From Streptosporangiales bacterium (GTDB taxonomy: Bacteria > Actinomycetota > Actinomycetes > Streptosporangiales > Streptosporangiaceae), in the NCBI GenBank assembly GCA_009380095.1, contig WHSL01000020.1:1-45412 (forward strand): a DNA stretch of 45,412 nt, in the 5' to 3' direction. Positions 27,308 to 36,431 of this stretch are shown here, piece after piece (within the stretch, counting starts at the first letter, position 1; every line of letters begins with the position of its first letter). Position numbers and translations under genes: made by a program. The notes under the pieces are model-generated. The model was given only the letters and a program-made list of their open reading frames with translations. It was not told where the DNA came from and ran no database searches.

Positions 27308-28972
27308 TCACGCGCCTTCCTCCTTGTTGCCGGCAGAGTCCTCGTCCGGCTCGCGCCTCGTGGTCCTGCCGCGCCGCAGTACGGCCCGCAGGTCGCGCCC
27401 GGCCAGCGGGAGGGCCACCACCGCGAACCCGGCCAGCGCGGCCGCCGCGGCGCCCGCCGCCACCCCCAGACTGCCGAACCGGCCCGCCTCCCCGGCCAGC
27501 GCCTCCACGGCGGTGCCCGCCAGATATCCGGCCGCCATGGCCAGCGCCCCGGCGAGCAGCGCCCGCCGCAGCCCGGCCAGGGCCTCCCGGCCGCGCGCCC
27601 GGCGCACCGCGAACAGCAGCAGCACGCCCGCGGCGGTCATACCGATCGTGTTGCCGAGCCCCAAGGCCGGCACCGTCCAGTGTGGCGGCACCGACAGCGC
27701 GATCGCCACGTCGGCGACGATCACCACCGCCCAGCCGGCGACGGTCGCCACCGCCGCCTCCCCGGCCCGGCCGGTGGCCATCAGCGTACGCCCGAGGTGT
27801 GCGACGAGACCGTACCCGATGAGGCCCGGCGCGAAGGCCACCAGGGCCCGCGCCAGCACGGCCGGATCGGGGTCGCCCGGGGTGCCCAGCACGAAGAACC
27901 GCGCCACCGGCGTGGCCGTCGCCGCCACCACGGCGGCGGCGAGGCAGCACACCAGCACCACGGCTCGGGTGGTCGCGGCGGCGGTGGCGTCGAAGGCATC
28001 ACGGTCGCCGGCGCTGTGCCGGCCGGACAGGTGCGTGAAGGCGCTCGTCGCGATCGGAACGGCCAGCACCGCCCAGGGCAGCAGGAAGATCTGCCACGCG
28101 TAATTGTACAGGCCGAGGGCGCCTGCGCCGCCGCGGTCGTTGGCCAGCACGAGTACGACCACCACCGAGGCCTGCTGGGCGAGCAGGGTGGCGATACCGG
28201 CGGTGGCCAGCGCCCTTACTCGCCCGGCCACGCCGGGCGGGAAGGTGAACGAGGGGCGCAGTGGCACCCGGGTGCGCAGCGCCGGCACGAGGGCGGTGAG
28301 GACCAGCGCGACCGCCCCCGCGGTGGTGCCGATGGACAGCGTCAGCTCCGCGGTTTCCGGGAGCCGGGTCAGGTCGCCTTGGTACGCGGCCGCGCCCGCG
28401 AGCGGCACGAACACGAGGTACGCGCCGATCACCACCAGGCTGGACAGCAGTGGCGCCAGGGCGGGTGCGAGGAAGCGGCGCTGTGACTGGAGGAGGCCGT
28501 AGAGGACGACCGCGACTCCGTACAGCACGATCTGGGGGGCGAAGACCCGGAGCATCCGTACGGCGACCGCGACGACCTCGCCCGCGTCGCAACCGCGCGG
28601 CGTGCCCACCAGCAGGTCCATCAGCGGACCGGACGCCACGGCGACGAGCGCCGCGAACGGGGTGAGGACCACGATCACCCAGGTGAGCAGGGCGGAGACC
28701 GTACGGGCCACGTGCTCGCGGTCGCCTCGCTCCACCGCCCCGGCCAGCACCGGGACCACCGCGCCGGCCAGCGCTCCCCCGGCGACCACCTCGAACACGA
28801 TGTTCGGCACCTGGTTGGCGGTGTTGTAGGCGGTGTTGAGGCAGCCGTTGCCGACCGTCTGGGACAGCACCCAGCTGCGGGAGAAGCCGACCGCGCGGGC
28901 CGTCGCGGTGACGACGCCGATGAGGACGGCCGCACCGGCCAGCCCGGCACCGGCCCGGCGAAGGGCGCTCAC
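27308..28972 (-). CDS. Lipid II flippase MurJ-like (MviN family)
   Basis: A 554-residue polytopic protein with about fourteen hydrophobic segments of the MOP/MviN superfamily. The N-terminus GVVTATARAVGFSRSWVLSQTVG carries the conserved arginine after helix 1, and NTAYNTANQVPNIVFEVVAGGAL matches the second conserved segment. It is shorter and has a simpler cytoplasmic tail than the main actinobacterial MurJ (which carries a pseudokinase fusion), so it may be a second, specialised flippase moving a lipid-linked precursor. The GTG at 28972 is 15 bp after the MraY-like gene. The charged tail ends RREPDEDSAGNKEEGA. Confidence 0.8.
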   Translation of the reverse strand: MSALRRAGAGLAGAAVLIGVVTATARAVGFSRSWVLSQTVGNGCLNTAYNTANQVPNIVFEVVAGGALAGAVVPVLAGAVERGDREHVARTVSALLTWVIVVLTPFAALVAVASGPLMDLLVGTPRGCDAGEVVAVAVRMLRVFAPQIVLYGVAVVLYGLLQSQRRFLAPALAPLLSSLVVIGAYLVFVPLAGAAAYQGDLTRLPETAELTLSIGTTAGAVALVLTALVPALRTRVPLRPSFTFPPGVAGRVRALATAGIATLLAQQASVVVVLVLANDRGGAGALGLYNYAWQIFLLPWAVLAVPIATSAFTHLSGRHSAGDRDAFDATAAATTRAVVLVCCLAAAVVAATATPVARFFVLGTPGDPDPAVLARALVAFAPGLIGYGLVAHLGRTLMATGRAGEAAVATVAGWAVVIVADVAIALSVPPHWTVPALGLGNTIGMTAAGVLLLFAVRRARGREALAGLRRALLAGALAMAAGYLAGTAVEALAGEAGRFGSLGVAAGAAAAALAGFAVVALPLAGRDLRAVLRRGRTTRREPDEDSAGNKEEGA

Positions 28973-28987
28973 TGTTGGCTCGCGCGG

Positions 28988-30073
28988 TCAGGACGCGCGC
29001 AGGCCGGCGGACCCCGCGCCGCCGCCGTCGCTGAGGTCGGCCGCCGGATCGGCCGCCGGGCCGGCGCCGGTTCCCGCCGCCGTGCCGGCCCTACTTCCCG
29101 CCGCCGCGCCGGCCCCGGTACCAGCCGTCGCGCCGGCGTGCTGCGGCGGGGCGGGGCGGCGGCCCAGTTGGTCGAGGCGGTCGAGGACCGGGTTGGCGGC
29201 GATGACCTTGGTGAAGCTGACGAACTCGCTGGCGGCGGTGAGCGCCACCACGCCGCCCAGCGCGACGGCGCGGCCGCGCGGGCCCAGGCCGGTGACGGCG
29301 GCGAGGCCGAGCAGCGCGCCGAGCGCATTGGCCCCGGCGTCGCCGAGCATCGCGCGCTCTCCCAGATCCTCGGGGAGCAGCGCGGCCGCGGCGCCCACCG
29401 CGGGCGCGGCGACGGCCCCGCCCGGGCCGCCCGCCAGGGCCGCGGGCACGCCGGTGAGCAGGCCGACCTTGGCCGCCCGCCCAGGACGCAGGTCGAACAG
29501 GTTCATCAGATTCGCCGACCCGGCGATCAGCGCACCGTCGGCCAGCGTGCCGACGACCCGCCCCAGCACGCCGCGACCGCCGCCCCGCCGGCGCGCGCGG
29601 CCGCAGAACGCGTCACTCGTCGTGTCCGGCAGCGCACCACCGCCGGACGCGGCGGGGCCGGAGCGGGCGATGGCGGCCGCGGTCAGGCCGGCCGCGCCGA
29701 TGCCGAGGATCTTCACCGCGCCGGTGGTGACCTCGCCGCGGGCCAGAGCGCCGAGGTGGCCCTTGAAGCCGCGTGAGGAGCCGGACCCGGCCAGGTCGTC
29801 GTACGCGCCGAGGGCGCCGCAGCCCACCCCCGCGAGCAGCGCCGCGGCCCGCGTACGGCCCGGCACACCGGGCGACACCGCGACCGCCGCGGAGGCGCCC
29901 AGCGCCAGGGCGGGGCCCTCCAGCAGGGTGAGCGTCTCGCCCCGGAAGTTCGTGCGCTCCCACGGCTCGCGGCCGCGCGGCGGCCTGCGGTTGAGCGCGG
30001 CGTACGCGGCACGCGCCGCGACCGCGCCGAGCGCGGCACCGGCTAGACCACGCACGAGTCCCATGCCGCTCAT
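28988..30073 (-). CDS. MraY/WecA-like polyprenyl-phosphate transferase family protein (divergent)
   Basis: A 361-residue Ala/Gly-rich membrane protein. Motifs of the phospho-sugar transferase family are visible: GAYDDLAG with Asp92-Asp93, NLMNLFDLRPGRA (Asn188, Asn191, Asp194) and MLGDAGANALGALLG. In MraY/WecA the last two are the metal/substrate sites. The helices are weaker than usual and the tail after about residue 310 is low complexity (repeated AGTGAGAAAGS-type). A reduced or regulatory member is possible. The ATG at 30073 overlaps the steB stop by four bases. It sits between steB and murJ, consistent with lipid-linked sugar metabolism in sporulating or branching cells. Confidence 0.65.
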   Translation of the reverse strand: MSGMGLVRGLAGAALGAVAARAAYAALNRRPPRGREPWERTNFRGETLTLLEGPALALGASAAVAVSPGVPGRTRAAALLAGVGCGALGAYDDLAGSGSSRGFKGHLGALARGEVTTGAVKILGIGAAGLTAAAIARSGPAASGGGALPDTTSDAFCGRARRRGGGRGVLGRVVGTLADGALIAGSANLMNLFDLRPGRAAKVGLLTGVPAALAGGPGGAVAAPAVGAAAALLPEDLGERAMLGDAGANALGALLGLAAVTGLGPRGRAVALGGVVALTAASEFVSFTKVIAANPVLDRLDQLGRRPAPPQHAGATAGTGAGAAAGSRAGTAAGTGAGPAADPAADLSDGGGAGSAGLRAS

Positions 30074-31023
30074 CCCTTCGAGATCGGCGGGGGCACCGGG
30101 TCGGGCAGGAAGGCGTCGGCCCGCTCGCCGATGCCGTACTGACCGGACTGCCCCTTGCGTTCACCCGCCAGCGCGAGGACGGTGACGACCTGCCCGGCCT
30201 GGGTGTCGGCCACGTCGTTGCTGGACACCCCGTCGGCCGCGTCGTCGTCGCGGAGCGCGGCGAGCAGCCCGTCGGTGGCACGGGCGGTCGGCCCACCGGC
30301 GACCACCGCGCCCTGGCCGGTGTCGTCGAGCGCTCGGGCCACCGCGACGAACGCCGCGTTGTCCCCATTGATGTCCGGGCCGGGGAACGCGCTGGACGGG
30401 GCGATCACGACAGCGAGTGTCGCACGCGTGGCGGGCTCGCCGCTGAGCTTCAGATAACCCCCGGTCTGGAAGCCGGTGAGCACGGCCTCGGCCGCCGGAT
30501 CCTCCCGGCCGGCCTTCTCCTCGTTCTTGGCGAGCGTGGCCCACGCGATCTCCGCGGCGGCACGCTCGTACCGCGTGCCCGACGGCAGGGCCAGCTCGGC
30601 CGGCTTGAGCCGGTCGGTGAGCCCGGAGATGACGCCGCCCTCCTGGTCCTCCAGGTACCTGTCGGTGAAGCCGACGGTGCCGGTGACCGTCGCGCCGGCC
30701 TGCTGGATCCGGGCGGCGACGGCCTCCACCATGCGCGCGTCGGCGCCGGGCGCGGTCATCACCACCACGCGGGCGTCGGTGAGCCGCTCGGCGACCAGCT
30801 GCGGCGCGTACGCCCCGATGAGCTGGTCGTCGCCGGTGCTGAGGGCCGTCAGCGCGTCCTTGTCGGCACGGAGCTTGTCGGTCTCCTCCTTGAGGCTCAC
30901 GCCCTCGGCCTTCAGCTGGTCGAGGAACGGGTCCTGCAGCATGGTGGTACCGAGCACGATCCCGACCGCGAGGGCGAGGAAGACCGCGACGATGGAGACG
31001 AGGTGATAACGGAAATCGATCAC
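30070..31023 (-). CDS. steB: SteB / MctB-like membrane-anchored protein
   Basis: A 317-residue bitopic protein. A single N-terminal helix in VIDFRYHLVSIVAVFLALAVG (about 1-25) is followed by a coiled coil (about 30-58, QLKAEGVSLKEETDKLRADK) and an extracytoplasmic domain. This is the MctB/SteB family. MctB is a mycobacterial outer-channel copper protein; SteB with SteA affects sporulation septation in Streptomyces. The start is GTG 31023, overlapping the steA stop by four bases (GTGA); the longer frame to 31062 was rejected because family members begin at VIDFRYH. The order steA-steB is conserved. Confidence 0.85.
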   Translation of the reverse strand: MIDFRYHLVSIVAVFLALAVGIVLGTTMLQDPFLDQLKAEGVSLKEETDKLRADKDALTALSTGDDQLIGAYAPQLVAERLTDARVVVMTAPGADARMVEAVAARIQQAGATVTGTVGFTDRYLEDQEGGVISGLTDRLKPAELALPSGTRYERAAAEIAWATLAKNEEKAGREDPAAEAVLTGFQTGGYLKLSGEPATRATLAVVIAPSSAFPGPDINGDNAAFVAVARALDDTGQGAVVAGGPTARATDGLLAALRDDDAADGVSSNDVADTQAGQVVTVLALAGERKGQSGQYGIGERADAFLPDPVPPPISKG

Positions 31024-32216
31024 GAGAAGAGTCCGGTCAGCCAGTAGATGAAGGCGTCCCACCGCGCGTCCAGGAAGCCCAGGTAGGTCTGCCCGGCCGG
31101 GGTGCTCCAGAGCGCGGCGGCGACGGTGATGAGGGTGGCGAGGACGAGCAGCAGCAACGCGGGCGGCGAGATGCGGCTGCGGTACAGCCGGCTCACGCCC
31201 TTGGCGTCGACGAGCTTGCTGCCCACCCGCAGCCGGGTGAGGAAGGTGCTGGCCATGCCGGCCCGCCCCTTGTCGAGGAACTCCACCAGCGTGGCATGCG
31301 TCCCGACCGCGACGATCAGGCTCGCGCCCATGTCGTCGGCGAGCAGCATCGCCACGTCCTCGCTGGTGCCGGTGGCGGGGAAGGTGACCGCGTCCAGCCC
31401 CATGTCGCGGATGCGCTGCAGCCCGGGGGCGCGGCCGTCCCGGTACGCATGCACGACCAGCTCGGCGCCGGTGGCCAGCGCCCGGTCGGAGACCGAGTCG
31501 AAGTCGCCGACGATGATGTCCGGCGTGTAACCGGCCTCAAGCAGCGCGTCGGCGCCGCCGTCGACGGCGATCAGCACCGGCCGGTACTCCCGGATGTACG
31601 GCCGCAGCGTCGCGATGTCCTCCCGGTAGTGGTAGCCGCGCACCACGATGAGCACGTGCCGGCCGTCCAGCGGGGTCGCGATGTCCGGCACGCCGATGCC
31701 GTCGATGAGCAGCTCACGCTCGCGCTTGAGGTACTCCATGGTGTTCGCGGCGAACGCCTCGAGCTGGACCGACAGGCCGGCCTTGGCCTCGGCCATGGCC
31801 GCCTCGATGCTCTCGGAGTCCTGCAGCGTGCCCTTGGCCACGACCTGGTCGCCGAGGTAGAGGGTGTCGCCCTCCAGGCACACCTCGTCGCCCTCGCTGA
31901 GCTTGGCGAACACCTCGCCGCCGACGTCGTCGACGAGCGGCACGCCCGCCTCCACGATGAGGCTCGGGCCGAGGTTGGGATACCGGCCGCTGATGCTGGT
32001 GGCGGCGTTGACGACGGCCCCCACCTCGCACGCGACGAGCGCCTCCGCACTGACCCGGTCGAGGTCCACATGGTCGATGACGGCGATCTCGCCGGGCCTT
32101 ATGCGCTTGGTGAGGTTCTTCGTCCGCCGGTCGAGTCGCACCACGGCGGTCACTCCGGACGATTCCTCCGTCCGGCTCCGGCGCAGCTTGGGGATCTTCA
32201 GGGACGGAGTCTTCAT
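31020..32216 (-). CDS. steA: SteA, thiamin-pyrophosphokinase-like membrane protein
   Basis: A 398-residue protein. A long N-terminal domain has GVTAVVRLDRRTKNLTKRIRPGEIAVIDH (about 20-48), a middle domain resembles the thiamin pyrophosphokinase catalytic fold (VLIAVDGGADALLEAGYTPDIIVGDFDSVS, about 230-260), and a single membrane helix lies near the C-terminus (about 355-375). This is the SteA layout. Family work links SteA/SteB to septation and envelope assembly, with SteA interacting with cell-wall hydrolase control in corynebacteria. The ATG at 32216 has AGGA nine bases upstream; the frame is open to 32372, but without similarity. It heads a five-gene operon. Confidence 0.88.
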   Translation of the reverse strand: MKTPSLKIPKLRRSRTEESSGVTAVVRLDRRTKNLTKRIRPGEIAVIDHVDLDRVSAEALVACEVGAVVNAATSISGRYPNLGPSLIVEAGVPLVDDVGGEVFAKLSEGDEVCLEGDTLYLGDQVVAKGTLQDSESIEAAMAEAKAGLSVQLEAFAANTMEYLKRERELLIDGIGVPDIATPLDGRHVLIVVRGYHYREDIATLRPYIREYRPVLIAVDGGADALLEAGYTPDIIVGDFDSVSDRALATGAELVVHAYRDGRAPGLQRIRDMGLDAVTFPATGTSEDVAMLLADDMGASLIVAVGTHATLVEFLDKGRAGMASTFLTRLRVGSKLVDAKGVSRLYRSRISPPALLLLVLATLITVAAALWSTPAGQTYLGFLDARWDAFIYWLTGLFS

Positions 32217-32442
32217 CGTCAGCAATCCTGCCAGACGATGGGCCCTGCCAGGCGAAAAACGCCACGTCACGGCGTGTTCATCGCCGCTCACATCGCTCCG
32301 CACGCAGGGATCTTCCGGACCTACGTGGTGAACCTCACCTTCCCCCAAGGTTGACCGCCTCCCCGTCGACACCGTGCCGACAGTGTCTCAAACGCTCGGG
32401 GCACGCGCCCGGCCGCACGGCATGGCCGGCTCCGCGCTCCGC

Positions 32443-34161
32443 TCAGTCCGGTATCGCGCGGTCGCCCGCCGCCGTCTCCAGCAGCTCCTCCGCGTGCGCC
32501 CGGCCAAGCTCGGAGTCCTCCAGCCCGGCGAGCATGCGGGACAGCTCCCGGACCCGGCCCTGGGTGTCCAGGCGGGTCACCCCGCTGGCGGTGACCGTAC
32601 CGTCGTTGGACTTCTCCACCAGCAGGTGCGCGTCGGCGAACGCGGCCACCTGCGGGAGGTGCGTGACGACCACGACCTGGGAGGTGTGCGCGAGCCTGGC
32701 CAGCCGGCGGCCGATCTCCACCGCCGCCTTGCCCCCCACCCCGGCGTCGACCTCGTCGAAGACGAACGTCGGCACCGGGTCGGCACCGGCGAAGACGACC
32801 TCGATGGCGAGCATCACCCGGGACAGCTCACCGCCGGACGCGCCCTTGTGCAACGGGAGCGGCGGCGCGCCCGGGTGCGCGGCGAGCAGCAGCTCCACCT
32901 CGTCCCGGCCGTGCGGGCCGTAGTCGCCCAGCGGCGTGACCGAGACGGCCACCCGCGCGTGCGGCATGGCGAGCGCGGTGAGCTCCTCGGTGACGACGGT
33001 GCCGAACCGTTCCGCGGCGGCCTCCCGGACCCGCGTGAGCTCGGTGGCCAGCTCCTCGAGCCGCCCGTCCAGCTCGGCCTTCTCGGTGCGCAGCTCCTCG
33101 ATGCGCTCGTCGTCGCCGTCCAGCTCGGTGAGGCGCTCGGCGGCGCGCTTGCCCCAGGCCAGCACCTCCTCGCAGGTGCCCTCGGCGTCCCCGTACTTGC
33201 GGATGAGCTGGGTGAGCGCGGCCCGCCGCGACTGTACGGCGGCCAGCCGCGCCGGGTCGGCCTCCACGGTCTCGGCGTAGGAGGCCAGCTCGGTCGCCAC
33301 GTCGGACAGCAGGTAGCCGGCCTCGGCGAGCCGGTCGGCGAGGCCGGCCAGCTCTTTGTCGTGGTCCCGTACGGCCTGGAGGGCGTGCCGGGCACCGCCC
33401 ACCAGGCCCACCGCGTCCGCGGCGAGCTCGCTGGAGGGGTCGCCGAGCAGGGCCTCGTGGGCGCCGGAGGCAGCCGCGCGGAGCGCGTCGGCGTGGCCGA
33501 GGCGCTCCTCCTCGGCGGCGAGTTCGGCCTCCTCCCCCGGCTCCGGGGCGAGCTGCTCGATCTCCTCCAGGCCGAAGCGGAGCATGTCCGCCTCCTGGGC
33601 GCGCTCCCGGGCCTGCGTGCTGAGCTCCTCCAGGGTGGCGGTCACCTCGCGGTGCCTGCGGTAGGCGGCGGTGTAGGAGGCCAGCGGCTTGACCAGCTCC
33701 TCGCCCGCGTACCGGTCCAGGGAGTCGCGTTGCCGGCCCGGCTGCAGCAGGCGCTGCTGGTCGGACTGGCCGTGCACCGCGACGAGCTCCTCGGCGAGGT
33801 AGGAGAGCAGGCCGACCGGGACCGACCGGCCGCCCGCGTGCGCCCGTGACCGGCCCTCGCTGGAGACGGTCCGGGTCACGATCAGCGTGTCGCCGCCGTC
33901 CAGCTCGCCGCCGACGTCGGCGACGCGGGCCGCCACCTTGCCGGCCGGGTCGATGACGAGCCGGCCCTCGACGGCGGCCCGGTCCGCGCCGGGACGCACC
34001 CGAGCGGGATCGGCCCGGCCGCCGAACAGCAGCCCGAGCCCGGTCACCACCATCGTCTTGCCCGCCCCGGTTTCGCCGGTGACCACCGTGAAGCCTCGGG
34101 AGAGCTCGAGCACGGCGTCGTCGATCACGCCGAGCCCTGTTATGCGCACCTCTTCCAGCAC
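32443..34161 (-). CDS. recN: DNA repair protein RecN
   Basis: A 572-residue SMC-like ATPase. The N-terminal Walker A is GETGAGKT (29-36), with the QSDQQRLLQPGRQRDSLDR segment typical of RecN. A central coiled coil is interrupted around the short hinge. The C-terminal part has the ABC signature ASGGELSRVMLAIE and Walker B TFVFDEVDAGVGGKAAVEIG. RecN assembles at double-strand breaks and tethers DNA ends. It starts at GTG 34161, three bases after nadK. No LexA or RecA-NDp element was seen directly in front, so expression probably comes from the tlyA-nadK transcript. The recN-steA gap is 226 bp. Confidence 0.95.
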   Translation of the reverse strand: MLEEVRITGLGVIDDAVLELSRGFTVVTGETGAGKTMVVTGLGLLFGGRADPARVRPGADRAAVEGRLVIDPAGKVAARVADVGGELDGGDTLIVTRTVSSEGRSRAHAGGRSVPVGLLSYLAEELVAVHGQSDQQRLLQPGRQRDSLDRYAGEELVKPLASYTAAYRRHREVTATLEELSTQARERAQEADMLRFGLEEIEQLAPEPGEEAELAAEEERLGHADALRAAASGAHEALLGDPSSELAADAVGLVGGARHALQAVRDHDKELAGLADRLAEAGYLLSDVATELASYAETVEADPARLAAVQSRRAALTQLIRKYGDAEGTCEEVLAWGKRAAERLTELDGDDERIEELRTEKAELDGRLEELATELTRVREAAAERFGTVVTEELTALAMPHARVAVSVTPLGDYGPHGRDEVELLLAAHPGAPPLPLHKGASGGELSRVMLAIEVVFAGADPVPTFVFDEVDAGVGGKAAVEIGRRLARLAHTSQVVVVTHLPQVAAFADAHLLVEKSNDGTVTASGVTRLDTQGRVRELSRMLAGLEDSELGRAHAEELLETAAGDRAIPD

Positions 34162-34164
34162 CGG

Positions 34165-35151
34165 CTAGCGCTCCTCCCTCGGATCGGCCAGGCGTGCGGT
34201 TCCCCCGGGCCCGCCGGCCTCCTTCGGCGACGGCGCGTCGCGCCGTCCGCGCCACCCCACCACGGGGAGCCCGAACTTCGCCACCAGCCGATCGGTGAAC
34301 GGGGCCCGGTGCAGCCGGGCCAGCCGTACGGGCCGTACGCCGCGGCGCACCTCGACCCGCGCCCCCGGGGGAAGGTCGACGGTACGGCGACCATCGCACC
34401 ACAAGACCCCGCCCGGTGTCTCGGGCAGCACCTCGACGGCCACCAGCGAACTCGGCGAGACCACCAGCGGCCGGGCGAACAGCGCGTGCGCGGACAGCGG
34501 GACCACCATCATGGCCTCGACCTCCGGCCACACCACGGGACCACCGGCGGAGAACGCGTACGCGGTGGAGCCGGTGGGCGTGGCGCACACCACACCGTCG
34601 CCGCCCCAGCGGGACAGCGGCCGGCCGTCGATCTCGACGACCAGCTCGAGCATGCGGTCCCGGGCCTCCTTCTCCACGGTGGCCTCGTTGAGCGCCCAGT
34701 TCTCCGCGACGACGGCGCCGTCGGTGCGGACCGTGACGTCCACGGTCATGCGTTCCTCGACCGTGTAGTCGCGGGCCACCACGCTCGCCACGGTCTCGGT
34801 GAGGTCCTCCCGTTCGGCCTCGGCGAGGAAGCCGACGTGGCCCAGGTTCACGCCCAGCAGCGGCGCCCTGGCCGGCCGGGCCAGCTCGGCGGCGCGCAGC
34901 AGCGTGCCGTCGCCGCCGAGGACTATCACGACCTCGACGTCCTTCGCCGCCTCCGGCGTCGCCGGGATCACGTCGAGCTGGGACCGGTCCGCCCCGGCGC
35001 GGCACAGGTCCGCCGCCTCCGACTCCAGCGTGCGCACCGCCATGCCCGCCGCGGTCAGCCGCTCGATCACCAGCTCGGCGCTGCGCACCGCGGCGCCGCG
35101 GCCGGTGTGCGTCACGAGCAGCACCGTGCGACGGTGCGCGCCGTCGTTCAT
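34165..35151 (-). CDS. nadK: NAD kinase
   Basis: A 328-residue enzyme phosphorylating NAD+ to NADP+. The GGDGTLLRAAE motif (79-89) holds the catalytic Asp, followed by LGVNLGHVGFLAE, ALNEATVEK (NE motif) and the glycine-rich TPTGSTAYAFSAGGP. The C-terminus carries a charged extension (GRRDAPSPKEAGG). The ATG at 35151 overlaps the tlyA stop by four bases (ATGA). tlyA-nadK-recN is a conserved actinobacterial order. All catalytic motifs are intact. Confidence 0.95.
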   Translation of the reverse strand: MNDGAHRRTVLLVTHTGRGAAVRSAELVIERLTAAGMAVRTLESEAADLCRAGADRSQLDVIPATPEAAKDVEVVIVLGGDGTLLRAAELARPARAPLLGVNLGHVGFLAEAEREDLTETVASVVARDYTVEERMTVDVTVRTDGAVVAENWALNEATVEKEARDRMLELVVEIDGRPLSRWGGDGVVCATPTGSTAYAFSAGGPVVWPEVEAMMVVPLSAHALFARPLVVSPSSLVAVEVLPETPGGVLWCDGRRTVDLPPGARVEVRRGVRPVRLARLHRAPFTDRLVAKFGLPVVGWRGRRDAPSPKEAGGPGGTARLADPREER

Positions 35152-35954
35152 CGTGGCCCCTCCGCCAGCGCGGCGGCGAGGTCCGCGTCGTCCAGCGCGG
35201 GTGCGCCCGCGGTCAGCCACAGGAAGTACTCCACGTTGCCGGACGGGCCCGGCAGCGGGCTCGCGGTGACGCCGTTGACGCCCAGCCCTTCCGCGGCGGC
35301 GGCCGCGGCCACCTTGCGGACCGCCTCCGCGCGCAGCTCCGGGTCGCGCACCACGCCGCCCGCGCCGACGCGGTCCTTGCCCACCTCGAACTGCGGCTTC
35401 ACCATCAGCACCAGGTCCGCTCCGGGTGCGGCGCAGCGCACCAGCGCCGGCAGCACGAGCGCGAGCGAGATGAACGAGAGGTCGCCGACCACCAGCTCCG
35501 GGGGCTCCCCCACGAGCTCGGGCGTGAGGTCCCGTACGTTGACCCGGTCCACCGCGGTGACCCGGTCGTCGCTCCGCAGCGACCAGGCGAGCTGCCCGTA
35601 TCCGACGTCGACCGCGACGACGTGCGCCGCGGCCTCGCGCAGCAGCACGTCGGTGAAACCGCCGGTGGAGGCGCCGGCGTCGAGGCAGCGGCGGCCGCGC
35701 ACGGTCAGGCCGCGGGGCGTGAAGGCGGCGAGCGCGCCGGCCAGCTTGTGGCCGCCACGGGACACGTAGCGCGGGCCGTCGTCCGGCTCGGTGACCAGGA
35801 TGGCCTGATCCGTCCCCACCTGGGAGGCCGCCTTGGTGGCCGCCGCGCCGGCCACGGTCACCAGACCGGCGTCGATCAGCTCGGCCGCCTGCGTACGCGA
35901 GCGGGCGAGCCCGCGGCGGACGAGCTCGGTGTCGAGGCGGCTGCGCCTGGCCAA
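35148..35954 (-). CDS. tlyA: TlyA family 2'-O-ribose rRNA methyltransferase
   Basis: A 268-residue protein, the same length as mycobacterial TlyA. An N-terminal S4 RNA-binding domain (ARRSRLDTELVRRGLARSRTQAAELI) precedes an FtsJ-like methyltransferase with the SAM motif CLDAGASTGGFTDVLL (90-105), DVGYGQLAWSLR and PLPGPSGNVEYFLWL. In Mycobacterium, TlyA methylates C1409 (16S) and C1920 (23S) and confers capreomycin sensitivity. The linker is PRYVSRGGHKL rather than the RAWV of the mycobacterial enzyme. The start is TTG 35954, preceded by AGGAGCTGAGG; a GTG at 35975 would overlap the previous gene. Confidence 0.92.
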   Translation of the reverse strand: MARRSRLDTELVRRGLARSRTQAAELIDAGLVTVAGAAATKAASQVGTDQAILVTEPDDGPRYVSRGGHKLAGALAAFTPRGLTVRGRRCLDAGASTGGFTDVLLREAAAHVVAVDVGYGQLAWSLRSDDRVTAVDRVNVRDLTPELVGEPPELVVGDLSFISLALVLPALVRCAAPGADLVLMVKPQFEVGKDRVGAGGVVRDPELRAEAVRKVAAAAAAEGLGVNGVTASPLPGPSGNVEYFLWLTAGAPALDDADLAAALAEGPR

Positions 35955-35958
35955 GACC

Positions 35959-36150
35959 TCAGCTCCTGCCCTCACCGGACGCCTGTTCCTCATCGAGGCT
36001 CCCGAGCACGCCGGCGAGCCGCCGGTGGACGTCTTCGAACACGGCCACGTGCTCGGCGACGGGCAGCGCGCCGAGCTCCTCCAGCCGCGCCAGCGCGGCG
36101 GCAACCTGAGGGTCGCTCGCCGTGCCGGTGGACTCCATGTCGTGAGTCAC
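35959..36150 (-). CDS. Conserved small acidic helical protein before tlyA
   Basis: A 63-residue protein (start GTG 36150, GAGGAGA six bases upstream; alternative ATG 36138). The body AAALARLEELGALPVAEHVAVFEDVHRRLAGVLGSL is a pair of amphipathic helices. Small proteins with the pattern LARLxEL...PVAEHVxVxExVHRRL are regularly found immediately upstream of tlyA in actinobacteria, with no assigned function. It ends four bases before the tlyA TTG, so it is the first gene of the tlyA-nadK-recN operon. A longer frame to 36396 is rejected because its upstream part has no protein-like character. Confidence 0.75.
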   Translation of the reverse strand: MTHDMESTGTASDPQVAAALARLEELGALPVAEHVAVFEDVHRRLAGVLGSLDEEQASGEGRS

Positions 36151-36431
36151 GCGTCTCCTCGTCTTCTCGCGTACTTCCATGATGGGGCACGGAACGGACG
36201 GATCCGCCGCGTGCCCGGTCGCCCCGGCGCGCCGCCGCCCCGGCCCGCACCCGCCCGCACCCGCCCGCGTCGCCATCCCGGCGTCCCGACGGCTCCGGCC
36301 CTCCGGGCCCTCCTCCTCGAGGTGGTCGCGGCGGGGTGCGTACGCGGTGCGGTGTTCAGCCTCCATCATGGAGTCCGGCGGTGACATTCCCGCCATGGCG
36401 ACGTGACGCTTCGGGGAGGCGGGACTACCGA

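Noticed and set aside
36361-36373. CTCCAT-C-ATGGAG palindrome before the SCP2 gene
   Set aside because: Six-base arms are expected by chance in this length of sequence and no second copy with matching context was found.
36151-36396. N-terminal extension of the small pre-tlyA gene up to 36396
   Set aside because: The extension is Arg/Gly/Ala read-through without helices, and a GTG with a good ribosome binding site exists at 36150.
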